Positions 8,609 to 17,160 of a DNA stretch of 64,000 bases are shown in pieces. Source of the DNA: Nocardioides zeae (GTDB lineage Bacteria; Actinomycetota; Actinomycetes; Propionibacteriales; Nocardioidaceae); the NCBI RefSeq assembly GCF_030818655.1, contig NZ_JAUTAN010000001.1, forward strand, positions 3,596,001 to 3,660,000, read 5' to 3'. Position 1 is the stretch's first letter. Each line of letters opens with the position of its first letter. The position numbers and the translations under genes are program-made. Under the pieces are notes generated by a model, which did no database searches, was not told the origin of the DNA, and worked only from the letters and a program-made list of their open reading frames with translations.

Positions 8609-9654
8609 GCAAGCCGCAGCGCAAGCCCAAGCCCGGCCTGGGCCGCGGCCTGGGCTCCTTGATCCCGACGGCGGCGCCCGTGGCGTCCGACGTGGACGAG
8701 GATCTCGAGGACGCTCAGCCGGAGTCCGCCGCTGGCGGCGGCGCTGCCGACACCGGAGGTGCAGGCGGCGTTTCACGTGAAACGGACCGTAGCAGCGACT
8801 CCGCAGCGACTGGCGACATTCAGGGCCTCGCGCCGGTGGCGGGCGCGTACTTCGCCGAGCTGCCAGTGACGGCGATCGCCCCCAACGCGCGTCAGCCCCG
8901 CCAGGTCTTCGACGAGGACGCGATGGCGGAGCTGGTGCACTCGATTCGCGAGGTCGGGCTCCTCCAGCCGGTCGTGGTGCGCAAGACATCGGACGATGCC
9001 TACGAGCTCATCATGGGTGAGCGCCGCTGGCGGGCCACGCAAGAGGCCGGCCTCGACGTCATTCCTGCCATCGTGCGGGAGACCGACGACACGGACATGC
9101 TCCGCGATGCGTTGCTCGAGAACCTGCACCGGTCGCAGCTCAACCCGTTGGAGGAGGCGGCGGCCTATCAACAGCTGCTCGAGGACTTCGCGTGCACGCA
9201 CGAGGAGCTTGCTCAGCGGATCGGACGCTCCCGGCCGCAGATCAGCAACACGCTCCGTCTGCTCCGCCTGAGCCCCGCGGTGCAGCGCAGGGTCGCTGCC
9301 GGCGTGCTGTCGGCGGGCCACGCTCGCTCCCTGCTCGCGGTACCGGACGGTGACGCGCAGGACCGCCTGGCGGCTCGTGTCGTCGCTGAGGGCATCAGCG
9401 TGCGGGCGCTGGAGGAGATCGTCGCGCTCGGCGACGTGACGGACGAGGCACTGCCGCGCCGCCGGCCGTTGAAGCGGAGCGACCCGGCGACCAGTGAGTT
9501 CGCCGCGCGGCTCTCGGATCGCTTCGAAACCCGGGTGAAGGTCGACGTGGGAAAGTCGAAGGGCCGGATCACGGTCGAGTTCGCGACGCTCGAGGACCTG
9601 CAGCGAATCGTCGACATCATGGATCCCCGGAATCGGACCGACCGCGTGATCTGA
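8605..9654 (+). CDS. parB: Chromosome partitioning protein ParB (Spo0J), CTPase/DNA-binding
   Basis: CTP-dependent sliding clamp that loads at parS. The 349-residue protein has the ParA-interacting N-terminal motif [11 protein letters not shown] (11-21) and a flexible acidic region with VSRET at 56-60 (parS site 3). The CTP-binding core includes [14 protein letters not shown] and the [12 protein letters not shown] box with [15 protein letters not shown] helix-turn-helix ([16 protein letters not shown]) and a C-terminal dimerisation domain follow. Start is GTG overlapping the parA stop. Confidence 0.96.
   Translation: MSKPQRKPKPGLGRGLGSLIPTAAPVASDVDEDLEDAQPESAAGGGAADTGGAGGVSRETDRSSDSAATGDIQGLAPVAGAYFAELPVTAIAPNARQPRQVFDEDAMAELVHSIREVGLLQPVVVRKTSDDAYELIMGERRWRATQEAGLDVIPAIVRETDDTDMLRDALLENLHRSQLNPLEEAAAYQQLLEDFACTHEELAQRIGRSRPQISNTLRLLRLSPAVQRRVAAGVLSAGHARSLLAVPDGDAQDRLAARVVAEGISVRALEEIVALGDVTDEALPRRRPLKRSDPATSEFAARLSDRFETRVKVDVGKSKGRITVEFATLEDLQRIVDIMDPRNRTDRVI
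8770..8783. promoter_or_regulatory. parS: parS site 3 (inside parB)
   Basis: Perfect core GTTTCACGTGAAAC in parB codons 56-60, again read as V-S-R-E-T. Confidence 0.93.
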
Positions 9655-10181
9655 GCGGCCTGCGGCTTCTCTGAGGGGCCGTGGCGCGTCTGGCGGCGTT
9701 GCGGTGCCGCTACGGGCTCCTGTGGCCTTGCGGGACGATTCCGGGCACGGCAACCCCCAACCGGCCGAGCCCACGGAAGACGCCGTACGAGCACGGTCCC
9801 CTGCGCAGTCCTCCAGCGTGGAGCAGGCCCGTCGTTCGGGCGCGCGGGTGGGACGACAGCATGTTTCACGTGGAACCTTGAATCTGCTGCTCCGTGACGT
9901 CGCCGGAGCAGTGCTCAGCAAGATCCCGCAGGCCCCTAGCGCGCCGCAGTCTCCGCCGCGGCTGATCCAGTGGGTCCCGCTGAGGTGTGGCCGTCAGCGA
10001 CATTGACCGATCACGGTCGGGCCGATTGACCCACGTGACCGAGTTCGGGACGTGCGCGGCCGGGATCACGACCGTCCTCTCAACGGACCAGGTGCAACGC
10101 TTACTGCGCCCGTGGCCAGGGAAGACGAGGTGCCCACAATCGAGGTGACGTGGAGGAGCCGACGCAGCTACGGTGACCAGC
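9655..10181. other. parB-SDR spacer
   Basis: A 527-bp stretch without a convincing gene. Short open frames here have no recognisable product or ribosome site. The only clear element is the degenerate parS at 9862-9877. No terminator hairpin stands out directly after parB. Confidence 0.6.
9862..9877. promoter_or_regulatory. parS: parS site 4 (one arm degenerate)
   Basis: TGTTTCACGTGGAACC resembles parS with one mismatch in the palindromic core (GTGG instead of GTGA) and one at the end. It is intergenic, about 210 bp past parB. It is a likely weaker ParB site. Confidence 0.65.
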
Positions 10182-10847
10182 ATGCCCATCGCCTTGATCA
10201 CCGGCGCGGGCCGGCCCAACTGCATCGCCGCGGGGATCACGCGCCAGCTTGAGGCGGAAGGTTGGGACGTCGCCACCAGCGATCTCGCCGCCGGGACTCA
10301 CCCCTGCGATCTGTCAGTTGCCGAGGGCCCGGCCCAGCTGGTCGAAGCAGTGACCCGCGAGAAAGGCCCCATCGAGGCACTCATCCTCAGCCACGCCCAC
10401 GGCGTCGAGTCGGGCATCCTCGACACCACCGCCGAGAGCTTCGACGCACACATCGCCGTGAACGCGCGCGCAAGTCTTCTGCTGATTGCTGCGTTTGCGC
10501 GACAGGTGCCGCACGAGGGCGGTGCCATCGTGGCGATGACCAGCGACCACACCACCGGGAACCTCCCCTACGGCGCTTCGAAAGGAGCGCTGGACCGCAT
10601 CGTGATCTCGGCAGCTCGCGAGCTGGGCCCTCTCCGTATCTCCGCCAACGTGCTCAACCCTGGGCCGATCGACACCGGGTGGATGGACGACGAGGCGAGG
10701 AGCACGACCGCTGACCACACGCCTCTCGGTCGGCTCGGAACTCCGACCGACATCGCCAAGATGGTTGCGTTCCTCGTTTCTCCGGCCGGGCGATGGACGT
10801 CGGGACAATTGCTGCAGGTGGACGGCGCGCTGTCCGCGCGCTACTGA
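10182..10847 (+). CDS. Short-chain dehydrogenase/reductase (SDR) family oxidoreductase
   Basis: NAD(P)-dependent Rossmann enzyme; the substrate is unknown. From ATG 10182 the 221-residue protein begins MPIALITGAGRPNCIAAGI (GxxxGxG-like cofactor loop). It has NARASLL in place of NxAG/NV helix alpha-4, the catalytic Tyr-Lys pair in YGASKGAL, LNPGPIDTGWM and a C-terminal VDGALSARY. The Ser of the usual Ser-Tyr-Lys triad appears to be the S of AMTSDHTTGN. An upstream GTG at 10173 is also possible. Base composition is somewhat less GC-biased than neighbours, and the gene interrupts the usual parB-trx block. Confidence 0.8.
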   Translation: MPIALITGAGRPNCIAAGITRQLEAEGWDVATSDLAAGTHPCDLSVAEGPAQLVEAVTREKGPIEALILSHAHGVESGILDTTAESFDAHIAVNARASLLLIAAFARQVPHEGGAIVAMTSDHTTGNLPYGASKGALDRIVISAARELGPLRISANVLNPGPIDTGWMDDEARSTTADHTPLGRLGTPTDIAKMVAFLVSPAGRWTSGQLLQVDGALSARY

Positions 10848-10914
10848 CCCAGGAACGAGCGCACGGGGGTGGCACCACGACACCGCCGTGCGGCACGCAG
10901 GAGTGGGTTGCAAC

Positions 10915-10940
10915 CGACAAAGCAATAACTCGCTTTGTCG
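10915..10940. terminator. Hairpin between convergent SDR and acyltransferase genes
   Basis: A 9-bp perfect inverted repeat, CGACAAAGC at 10915-10923 and GCTTTGTCG at 10932-10940, with an 8-base AT-rich loop. It lies between two convergent stops. No long U tract follows, so terminator function is plausible only. Confidence 0.45.
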
Positions 10941-10946
10941 ACAAAA

Positions 10947-11720
10947 CTACTTCTTGCCGGACGCCCGCTTCGCCGCGCGCTTCGCAGCCCGCGCCCGCTT
11001 CTCCTCGGCGTCGAGCTTGGCGGCCTCCTCCAGCGTCGGCGCCGAACCGCCGAAGCGAGCGGGGATCCACCAGGAGCCCGGCTTCTTCTCGTCGGCCGGG
11101 TACATCTCGACGGCCTTGTCCAGCAGCGAGCACAGCGACGCGTGGAGCTCGGCGGTCTCGCCGACGGGGTCGTCCCCGGTCGGGTGCAGGGCCTCCCCGA
11201 CGTGGATGCCGATGGTGGTGCCGCGGGAGAAGTCGCGCGGGTGGTCCTTGGTCCACATCCGCTGGGTGCCGAACACCACCACGGGCAGCAGCGGCACACC
11301 GGCCTCGGCCGCGATGCGCACCGCGCCGGTCTTGATCTCCTTGATCTCGAACGAGCGGGAGATCGTCGCCTCGGGGAAGATGCCGACGGCCTCACCACGG
11401 CGGAGGTAGTCGACGGCGATGGCGGCGGACTTGGCCCCGTCGCCGCGGTCGACCTCGATGTGGTGGAAGGACCGCATGACGGGGCCGCCCACCGGGTTGT
11501 CGAAGATCTCCTTCTTCGCCATGAACCGCACGTACCGGCCCGAGGGGTTCGCGGCGAGGCCGCCGTAGACGTAGTCGACGTACCCGACGTGGTTGACCGC
11601 CAGCATGACGCCGCCCGTGCGGGGGACACGCTCCGTTCCGGTCATCTGGAAGTTCTGCCCCAGTGCGCGGAAGGCGGTCTTCGCGGTGGCGATGACGACG
11701 GGGTAGGTCAGGTCGAGCAC
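10947..11720 (-). CDS. 1-acyl-sn-glycerol-3-phosphate acyltransferase (PlsC-like)
   Basis: Membrane-associated acyltransferase of phospholipid synthesis. The 257-residue protein has the catalytic NHVGYVD (HX4D) block, VDRGDG, and FPEATISRS in the FPEGT position. It also has a VPLLPVVVFGT block and ends in a Lys/Ala-rich helix (KRARAAKRAAKRASGKK). I start it at GTG 11718-11720, behind GAGGGAG; an upstream start at 11756 lacks such a site. Alanine in place of the usual glycine of FPEGT is seen in some family members. The exact acceptor is not certain. Confidence 0.85.
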   Translation of the reverse strand: MLDLTYPVVIATAKTAFRALGQNFQMTGTERVPRTGGVMLAVNHVGYVDYVYGGLAANPSGRYVRFMAKKEIFDNPVGGPVMRSFHHIEVDRGDGAKSAAIAVDYLRRGEAVGIFPEATISRSFEIKEIKTGAVRIAAEAGVPLLPVVVFGTQRMWTKDHPRDFSRGTTIGIHVGEALHPTGDDPVGETAELHASLCSLLDKAVEMYPADEKKPGSWWIPARFGGSAPTLEEAAKLDAEEKRARAAKRAAKRASGKK

Positions 11721-11777
11721 GGCGGACTCCCTCGGCGGCGTGGACGGACGCCACACCCTAGCGCGAGGAAATGCGGA

Positions 11778-11810
11778 CGGGGCCGGCCCCCGGAGAGGGA
11801 GCCGGCCCCG
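11778..11810 (-). terminator. Terminator-like hairpin after trxA
   Basis: Perfect 10-bp inverted repeat, CGGGGCCGGC at 11778-11787 and GCCGGCCCCG at 11801-11810, with a 13-base loop. It lies 16 bp beyond the trxA stop on the minus strand. A short T-rich stretch (ATTTCC) follows on that strand. Confidence 0.65.
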
Positions 11811-11825
11811 TCGGGGCGCATCCGA

Positions 11826-12152
11826 TCAGGCGATGAAGTCGCCGAGCTCGCGCAGCAGCGCGGCCTTCGGCTTGGCGCCGACGATCGTCTTGACGACCTC
11901 GCCGCCCTGGTAGACGTTGAGCGTCGGGATGCCCGTGACGCGGTACGTCGAGGGGGTCACCGGGTTCTCGTCCACGTTCATCTTGACGAACGTGATCTTG
12001 TCGCCGTGCTCCTTGGCGATCTCGTCGAGGATCGGCGAGACCTGGCGGCACGGACCGCACCACTCGGCCCAGAAGTCGACCAGGACGGGCTTCTCGGACT
12101 TCAGGACCTGCGCCTCGAACTCGGCGTCGGTCACGGCGGCGATGTCAGCCAC
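11826..12152 (-). CDS. trxA: Thioredoxin
   Basis: Small cytosolic dithiol oxidoreductase reduced by TrxB. The 108-residue protein has VLVDFWAEWCGPCRQ with the active-site CGPC (32-35). The cis-proline loop GIPTLNVYQGG is also present. GTG at 12150-12152 is the start, with GAGAGG upstream. It directly follows trxB on the minus strand with a 74-bp gap, and a hairpin closes the unit. Confidence 0.96.
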   Translation of the reverse strand: MADIAAVTDAEFEAQVLKSEKPVLVDFWAEWCGPCRQVSPILDEIAKEHGDKITFVKMNVDENPVTPSTYRVTGIPTLNVYQGGEVVKTIVGAKPKAALLRELGDFIA

Positions 12153-12226
12153 GGTGCTACCTCTCTTCTGTCGGGGGAACGTGGGGATGGAACGTCGGTC
12201 GGGGTCGAATCCTTCCCGCGCCGGTG

Positions 12227-13273
12227 TCAGAGACCGGCGGTCTGCACGACCTCGGAGACGGCGGCCTCGGCCGCGACGGCGTCCTGCGCCTGCTGCGCGG
12301 TGGCGGCCGTGTGGTCGAGGTCGGCGATGTAGCGCTCGGCGTCGAGGGCCGCCGCGCAGCCGGTGCCGGCCGCGGTGATCGCCTGGCGGTAGTGGTGGTC
12401 CACCAGGTCGCCCGCGGCGAAGACGCCGGGCACGTTGGTCGCGGTTGACGGGTGCTGCACGAGCACGTAGCCCTCGTCGTCGAGGTCCACCTGGCCGCCG
12501 AGCAGCTCCGAGCGGGGGTCGTGGCCGATCGCGACGAACAGGCCGGTGACCGCCAGGGGACGCGTGTCGCCCGTGACCGTGTCGCGCAGGGTCACGCTCT
12601 CCAGCTTGTCGCTGCCGTTGATCTCGGCGACCTCGGAGTTCCAGACGATCTCGAGCTTCGGGTCGGCGAGCGCGCGCTCGGCCATGATCGCGGAGGCGCG
12701 GAGCTCGTCACGGCGGTGGATCAGGTAGACCTTCGACGCGAACCGGGTGAGGAAGGTGGCCTCCTCGACAGCGGAGTCACCGCCGCCGACGACCGCGATC
12801 TCCTGGTTGCGGAAGAAGAACCCGTCGCACGTCGCACACCACGACACACCCTTGCCGGAGAACAGGTCCTCCTTGTCGAGCCCCAGCTTCCGGTAGCCCG
12901 AGCCCATGGCGAGCACGACCGAGCGGGCCGTGTACGTCGCGGTCTCGGTGCGCACGACCTTGATGTCGCCGGTCAGGTCGACCTCGACGACGTCGTCCGG
13001 GATGAGCTCGGCGCCGAAGCGCTCGGCCTGCGCGCGCATCTCGTCCATGAGGGCCGGGCCCATGATGCCGTCACGGAACCCGGGGAAGTTCTCCACCTCG
13101 GTGGTGTTCATGAGCGCGCCACCGGCGGTCACCGACCCCTCGAAGACGAGCGGGCTGAGGTTGGCCCGCGCGGCGTACACCGCCGCGGTGTAACCCGAGG
13201 GACCGGAGCCGATCACGATGACGTTGCGCGGCTCGGACGCGGTGCTGGCGGTCGAGGTGGACTGGTCGGTCAT
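12227..13273 (-). CDS. trxB: Thioredoxin-disulfide reductase
   Basis: FAD/NADPH flavoprotein that reduces thioredoxin. The 348 residues contain the FAD loop GSGPSG (22-27) and the redox pair CATC (146-149, in [11 protein letters not shown]). The NADPH loop [12 protein letters not shown] with HRRDELRAS and the C-terminal FAD motif [10 protein letters not shown] follow. The tail beyond about residue 315 is a variable Ala/Thr-rich stretch. Neighbours are the anti-sigma-like gene upstream and trxA downstream, the usual sigM-trxB-trxA arrangement. Confidence 0.96.
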   Translation of the reverse strand: MTDQSTSTASTASEPRNVIVIGSGPSGYTAAVYAARANLSPLVFEGSVTAGGALMNTTEVENFPGFRDGIMGPALMDEMRAQAERFGAELIPDDVVEVDLTGDIKVVRTETATYTARSVVLAMGSGYRKLGLDKEDLFSGKGVSWCATCDGFFFRNQEIAVVGGGDSAVEEATFLTRFASKVYLIHRRDELRASAIMAERALADPKLEIVWNSEVAEINGSDKLESVTLRDTVTGDTRPLAVTGLFVAIGHDPRSELLGGQVDLDDEGYVLVQHPSTATNVPGVFAAGDLVDHHYRQAITAAGTGCAAALDAERYIADLDHTAATAQQAQDAVAAEAAVSEVVQTAGL

Positions 13274-13405
13274 GGAAATGCGACTCCTGGGATGGATGCG
13301 GTGGCGAGGGCGTGCCCTCCACGGTGCTCAACCGATGGTAGGGCAGGGAGATTCCCCGGCCACGTCCCTGCGCGGAGGGCGACCACGCCGGGTCACCGCA
13401 CGGGG

Positions 13406-14215
13406 TCACTCCGCGCCGTACTGCTCCTCCTGACGCGGCTCACCGTCGCAGCCGAGCACCCGTACGGCGGCGCCGCCGGGCGTCGGGGTGACCTCCACGA
13501 CGACGTTCTCGCCGTCGAGCTCGGAGACCACGCCGACGGCCCCGTCCGCGGGTTCCGCGCCGCAGCCCGTGGGGACGGCTGGCTCCGGGTCCGCGGCGAC
13601 GCGTCCGAGGAGCCCGGCGAGGTCGTCGTCGAGGGAGCTGCTGCTCAGCGTGCGGCCGTCGCCGTCGAGCAGGGTGCCGTCGTACGCCGCGAGACCGCCC
13701 GCCGCGGCGACGATGCGGTCCTCGGCGGTCGGGGGCGGCAGCGCGGACGCGCCGGGCTCCTCCTCCTCCGGGTTGCCCTCGGGCGAGGGCTGCTGGGGCA
13801 GCTGACCCGCCCCGGGGGCGCCCTCGGACTGCCCGCCGGAGTCGAACGACGTCGCGTCGTCGCCGGAGCCGCCCAGCCGGGGCACGGCGACCCCGCCGAC
13901 GCCGACCACCACGACCGCGGCCGCGGCGGCCAGGAGCAGGGACCCGCGGCGCCGGCGACGCTGGGCGGCGAGGTCGATGGGCGCGTCGCCGCCGGGGCGC
14001 GGCGGCAGCGCGGGCGGGGCGACCGGCGCGGTGCTGCCCCCGCGCTCGGCCCGCAGCCCGGCCAGCGTCGCGTCGAGCCGTGCGGCCACCGCGGGCGGGA
14101 CGGGTTCGTCGTGGCGCGCCTCGGCGAGCAGACGACGCACGGCCGCCGCGGTCGCCGGGTCGAGGACCGGGTCGGGACCGGTCTCGTCGGGAGTGTCGGG
14201 CGTCTCGGGGGGCAT
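13406..14215 (-). CDS. Putative anti-sigma factor for SigM (single-pass membrane protein)
   Basis: The 269-residue protein has a cytoplasmic N-terminal part (about 1-88) and a basic stop-transfer RRRRR. One transmembrane helix follows (SLLLAAAAAVVVVGVGGVAV, about 92-112). The large extracytoplasmic part is Pro/Glu-rich and then folded, with two cysteines (CGAEP and GCDGEPR). The ATG at 14213-14215 sits behind GGAGGTGA. It immediately follows the ECF sigma gene, where SigM anti-sigma factors are encoded in related genomes. No classical zinc anti-sigma HxxxCxxC motif is visible, so the role rests on context and topology. Confidence 0.6.
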   Translation of the reverse strand: MPPETPDTPDETGPDPVLDPATAAAVRRLLAEARHDEPVPPAVAARLDATLAGLRAERGGSTAPVAPPALPPRPGGDAPIDLAAQRRRRRGSLLLAAAAAVVVVGVGGVAVPRLGGSGDDATSFDSGGQSEGAPGAGQLPQQPSPEGNPEEEEPGASALPPPTAEDRIVAAAGGLAAYDGTLLDGDGRTLSSSSLDDDLAGLLGRVAADPEPAVPTGCGAEPADGAVGVVSELDGENVVVEVTPTPGGAAVRVLGCDGEPRQEEQYGAE

Positions 14216-14269
14216 GTCACCTCCTCGTCGGTCGTGCCGGGGCGGGTCGTCGGGCTCTCGGGTCGGGGG

Positions 14270-14998
14270 TCAGGGCGCAGCGGTCGGTGGGCCGCGCGGA
14301 TCGCCCGGTGATGGGACGTCGGCCGACGCCCACCGGTTCCCGGCGGCCGGGAGGCCCGGTGGCTCGTCCGTGGCAACCAGGTCGGCGAGCAGCTCGGCGA
14401 GCCGCGCGCGACCGCGCGCGCAGCGGGACTTCACGGTGCCGACCGCGCAGTCGAGGATCGCGGCGGCCTCGGCCACCGCGTACCCCTCCATGTCGACCAG
14501 CACCAGCGCGGCCCGCTGCTCGGCGCCGAGCTGTCCCAGCGCGCTCAGCACCCGTGCCCGACGGTCGCCGGCGAGCGCGAGATCCGCCGGGTCGTCGGGC
14601 GGGCGCGGCACGACGGCGGGCGACGCGTCCGAGCGCACCACGGCGCCCCGGCGCGAGGGGTCGTCGAGGTCGTCGGGCAACGGGTCTGCCGCCCGCACCT
14701 TGGCGGCCCGGATCCGGTCGAGGCAGGCGTTGACGACGACCCGGTGCAGCCACGTCGTGACGGCGCTGTCGCCACGGAAGGAGCCGGCCCGCCGGTACGC
14801 CGCGACCATCCCGTCCTGCAGGCCGTCGGCCGCGTCCTCGGGGTTGCCCGTCGTGCGCAGCGCCACCGCCCACAACCGGTCCCGGTGCCGTGCGAAGAGC
14901 ACGCCGAAGGCGTCCGGATCACCGGCGACGTGGGCCGCCAGCAGGGCGCGGTCGTCCGCGTCGTGCCCCTCCGGCTCCCCCGGGACCGGCGTCCTCAC
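14270..14998 (-). CDS. sigM: ECF-family RNA polymerase sigma factor SigM
   Basis: Extracytoplasmic-function sigma factor. The 242-residue protein has a sigma-2 domain (LLAAHVAGDPDAFGVLFARHRDRLWAVALRTTGNPEDAADGLQDGMVAAYRRAGSF with WLHRVVVNACLDRIR). The sigma-4 domain includes LGAEQRAALVLVDMEGYAVAEAAAILDCAVGTVKSRCARGRARL. A Pro-rich tail of about 35 residues follows. It starts with GTG at 14996-14998, overlapping the pseudokinase stop by four bases. Its place between the pseudokinase and the anti-sigma/trxB genes matches the conserved murJ-sigM-trxB block. Confidence 0.9.
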   Translation of the reverse strand: MRTPVPGEPEGHDADDRALLAAHVAGDPDAFGVLFARHRDRLWAVALRTTGNPEDAADGLQDGMVAAYRRAGSFRGDSAVTTWLHRVVVNACLDRIRAAKVRAADPLPDDLDDPSRRGAVVRSDASPAVVPRPPDDPADLALAGDRRARVLSALGQLGAEQRAALVLVDMEGYAVAEAAAILDCAVGTVKSRCARGRARLAELLADLVATDEPPGLPAAGNRWASADVPSPGDPRGPPTAAP

Positions 14999-17067
14999 CC
15001 GAGGACCTGCACCTCGGCGATCTCGCCCCGGAAGCCGCCGGAGACGCTGGGCAGGGAGGTGAGCCAGACCGTGACGTACTGCCCGGTCGTGCCCTCGGCG
15101 AGGTCGATCGTGCCCTCCTCGCCCGTGATGTCGGCGCTGCCGGCGGCCTCGAGGTCCTCGACGGAGGTCACGGGGTCGGCCGTCACGTAGACGGACACCG
15201 ACGTCGGCGACCCGGTGAGGTCGAGCCGCACCTGGCGGAGGTTCTGCGCCGTGCCCAGGTCGAGCTGGAGACCCACGCCGCTCTTGAGGCCGCTGGGGCC
15301 GAGCTGCTGGCGGTAGGTCAGCGTGTTCCAGGAGGTCGCGGGGTCGCCGTCGAGCGCGTTCGGGACGCTGTCGTCGTTCTCCTCGCCGTTCCCGTCCGGG
15401 GGCGGGTCGAACGGCACGGCCGTGATGCCGGTGATCGGCGTCGGGGCCGACGAGGGCAGGGGGGACGAGGGGGAGTCGGAGGACGCCGTGCTGCCCGAGC
15501 CCCCGCCGTCGTCGGAGGAGGAGCCGAGGATCTGGTAGGCCAGCGCGACCACGAGGAGCAGGGCGACGAGGGCGCCGAGGAACCCGGCGAGCTGGAGCCA
15601 CGTGCGTCCCGGCTTCTCGTTGCGCCGGGCGCCGGGCTCCCGCACGGGGTGCGGGATCACCGCGCCGGTCGTGTGCCCCGTGGCCCACGGCCAGTAGTCG
15701 TCGCTGCCGGACCCGTTCCCGGCGGCGGCCGGGGCGGTCGGCGACGACGTCGCCGCGGACTCGGCGGCCGCGCGGCGGCGCCGGGCCTCGATCTCCTCGG
15801 GCGTCTCCGGGGCGAACAGCGGGCGCTCGGGCGGCGGCTCGAAGTCCGGCGGGGGCGGCGGCGGCTCGGCGCGCTTCGCCAGCCAGGAGACCTCGTCGGC
15901 CTCCTCGTCGAAGATGGGCACCCCGGCCTGCGTCGGCACGTCACCCGTGGACGCGGCGCGCGCACGGGCAGGGGCCGGCTGGTCGGCGGACCCGGCGGCG
16001 GGCTCCTCCGCCGGAGCGGCGGCCGCGCCGGAGTCCCCGGACTCGCCGGACTCCGCGGGCAGCACGGGGCGCACCGCGGTGCCGCCGTCGAGGGGGTCGT
16101 GGGCCGGAGGCGTGGTGGTCGCTCCCTCGACCGCCATCGCGGCGACGGGGGCCACGGCGGGCGCGCTCGGGGTGCTCGGGCCGGCGGCCGGTCGCGCGTC
16201 GTGCGGCAGCACCGGCGGCAGGGGGTCGAGCAGCTCGGGCGGCAGCGTCGGCAGACCGCTCGTCGCGGTCGACCCGCGCTCGGCCTCGGCCGCGGCCATG
16301 CTGGCGGGGTCGCCGACGTACTCCCGCAGGTAGTCCGCGATCCCGCGCGCCGTCGCGAGGTCGTACGGCGCGCGCGGGGGCGCGTCGGCGTTGAGGACGT
16401 CGTCGCAGAGCTCGTCGAGCACGCGGGGGATGCCCGCCCGCACTTGGCGGGGCCGCAGCACGGAGCCGTTCTCCAGCGGCGCCGCCGGCATCTCGGACGG
16501 GGAGCGTCCGGGCCAGCGACCGGTGAGGCCCGCGTAGAGCAGGCTGACGAGCTCGTGGACGTCCCCGCGCTCGTCGGCGGTCGGCAGGCCCTTGAGGGCG
16601 GCGTCGACCTGCGCGCCGACGATCCGCACGGTGCCGGAGAGGTCGACGATGATGTTCTCGGGGACGAGGCGGCCGTGGCAGACGCCGGCGGCGTGGGCGG
16701 CGGCCATGGCGCCCGCGACCTCGCCGACGAGCCAGGCGGCCCGCCGCGGCGCGAGGGGCGCGTGCTGGAGCATGAGCTGGAGGCTCGTGCCGGTGCCCCA
16801 CTCCGTCACCACGTAGGTGACGCCGTTCTTCACCTCGGCGTCGAGCACGCGGAGGAAGCGGCGGTCGGTGAGGCGGGCACAGCCGCGGGCGGCGTCGAGC
16901 AGCACCTCGGCCCGGGGGGTGCCCGACGGGATGACGTGGACGGAGACGTGGCGTCCGAGCACGCGGTCGTGGGCCCGCCAGAAGCGGCCGTCACCGGTCT
17001 CGCTGAGCAGGTCGATCAGCAGGTAACGGTTGGCCAGCACGTCACCCGGCCGGATCGTCGTCGGCAT
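14995..17067 (-). CDS. Membrane pseudokinase with extracytoplasmic discoidin-like domain (MurJ partner)
   Basis: The 690-residue protein has a kinase fold at about 12-290 with key residues lost. VSVHVIP (41-47) replaces the VAxK lysine strand, HGRLVPEN (131-138) replaces HRDLKPEN, and IVGAQVDA (149-156) stands where DFG is expected. A long Pro/Ala-rich linker follows. One transmembrane helix (FLGALVALLLVVALAYQIL, about 515-535) leads to a C-terminal beta-rich domain with DGDPATSWNT, like discoidin/F5-8C carbohydrate-binding modules. In mycobacteria an equivalent pseudokinase module is fused to MurJ and recruits a forkhead protein. Here it is a separate gene 93 bp after murJ. No forkhead-domain gene is in the window. 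Confidence 0.82.
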   Translation of the reverse strand: MPTTIRPGDVLANRYLLIDLLSETGDGRFWRAHDRVLGRHVSVHVIPSGTPRAEVLLDAARGCARLTDRRFLRVLDAEVKNGVTYVVTEWGTGTSLQLMLQHAPLAPRRAAWLVGEVAGAMAAAHAAGVCHGRLVPENIIVDLSGTVRIVGAQVDAALKGLPTADERGDVHELVSLLYAGLTGRWPGRSPSEMPAAPLENGSVLRPRQVRAGIPRVLDELCDDVLNADAPPRAPYDLATARGIADYLREYVGDPASMAAAEAERGSTATSGLPTLPPELLDPLPPVLPHDARPAAGPSTPSAPAVAPVAAMAVEGATTTPPAHDPLDGGTAVRPVLPAESGESGDSGAAAAPAEEPAAGSADQPAPARARAASTGDVPTQAGVPIFDEEADEVSWLAKRAEPPPPPPDFEPPPERPLFAPETPEEIEARRRRAAAESAATSSPTAPAAAGNGSGSDDYWPWATGHTTGAVIPHPVREPGARRNEKPGRTWLQLAGFLGALVALLLVVALAYQILGSSSDDGGGSGSTASSDSPSSPLPSSAPTPITGITAVPFDPPPDGNGEENDDSVPNALDGDPATSWNTLTYRQQLGPSGLKSGVGLQLDLGTAQNLRQVRLDLTGSPTSVSVYVTADPVTSVEDLEAAGSADITGEEGTIDLAEGTTGQYVTVWLTSLPSVSGGFRGEIAEVQVLG

Positions 17068-17160
17068 GCCACCCCCTCCGGTGCTGGGCCTGTGCTCGGC
17101 CCGGGTCGGGCCACGCGTCCGCTCGTGGGCACATCGTAGGCCGCCGCCGTCAATCGTGGG

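Noticed and set aside
9681..9881. Short plus-strand frame between parB and the SDR gene
   Set aside because: No ribosome site, no recognisable product, and composition of non-coding sequence; it also overlaps the degenerate parS.
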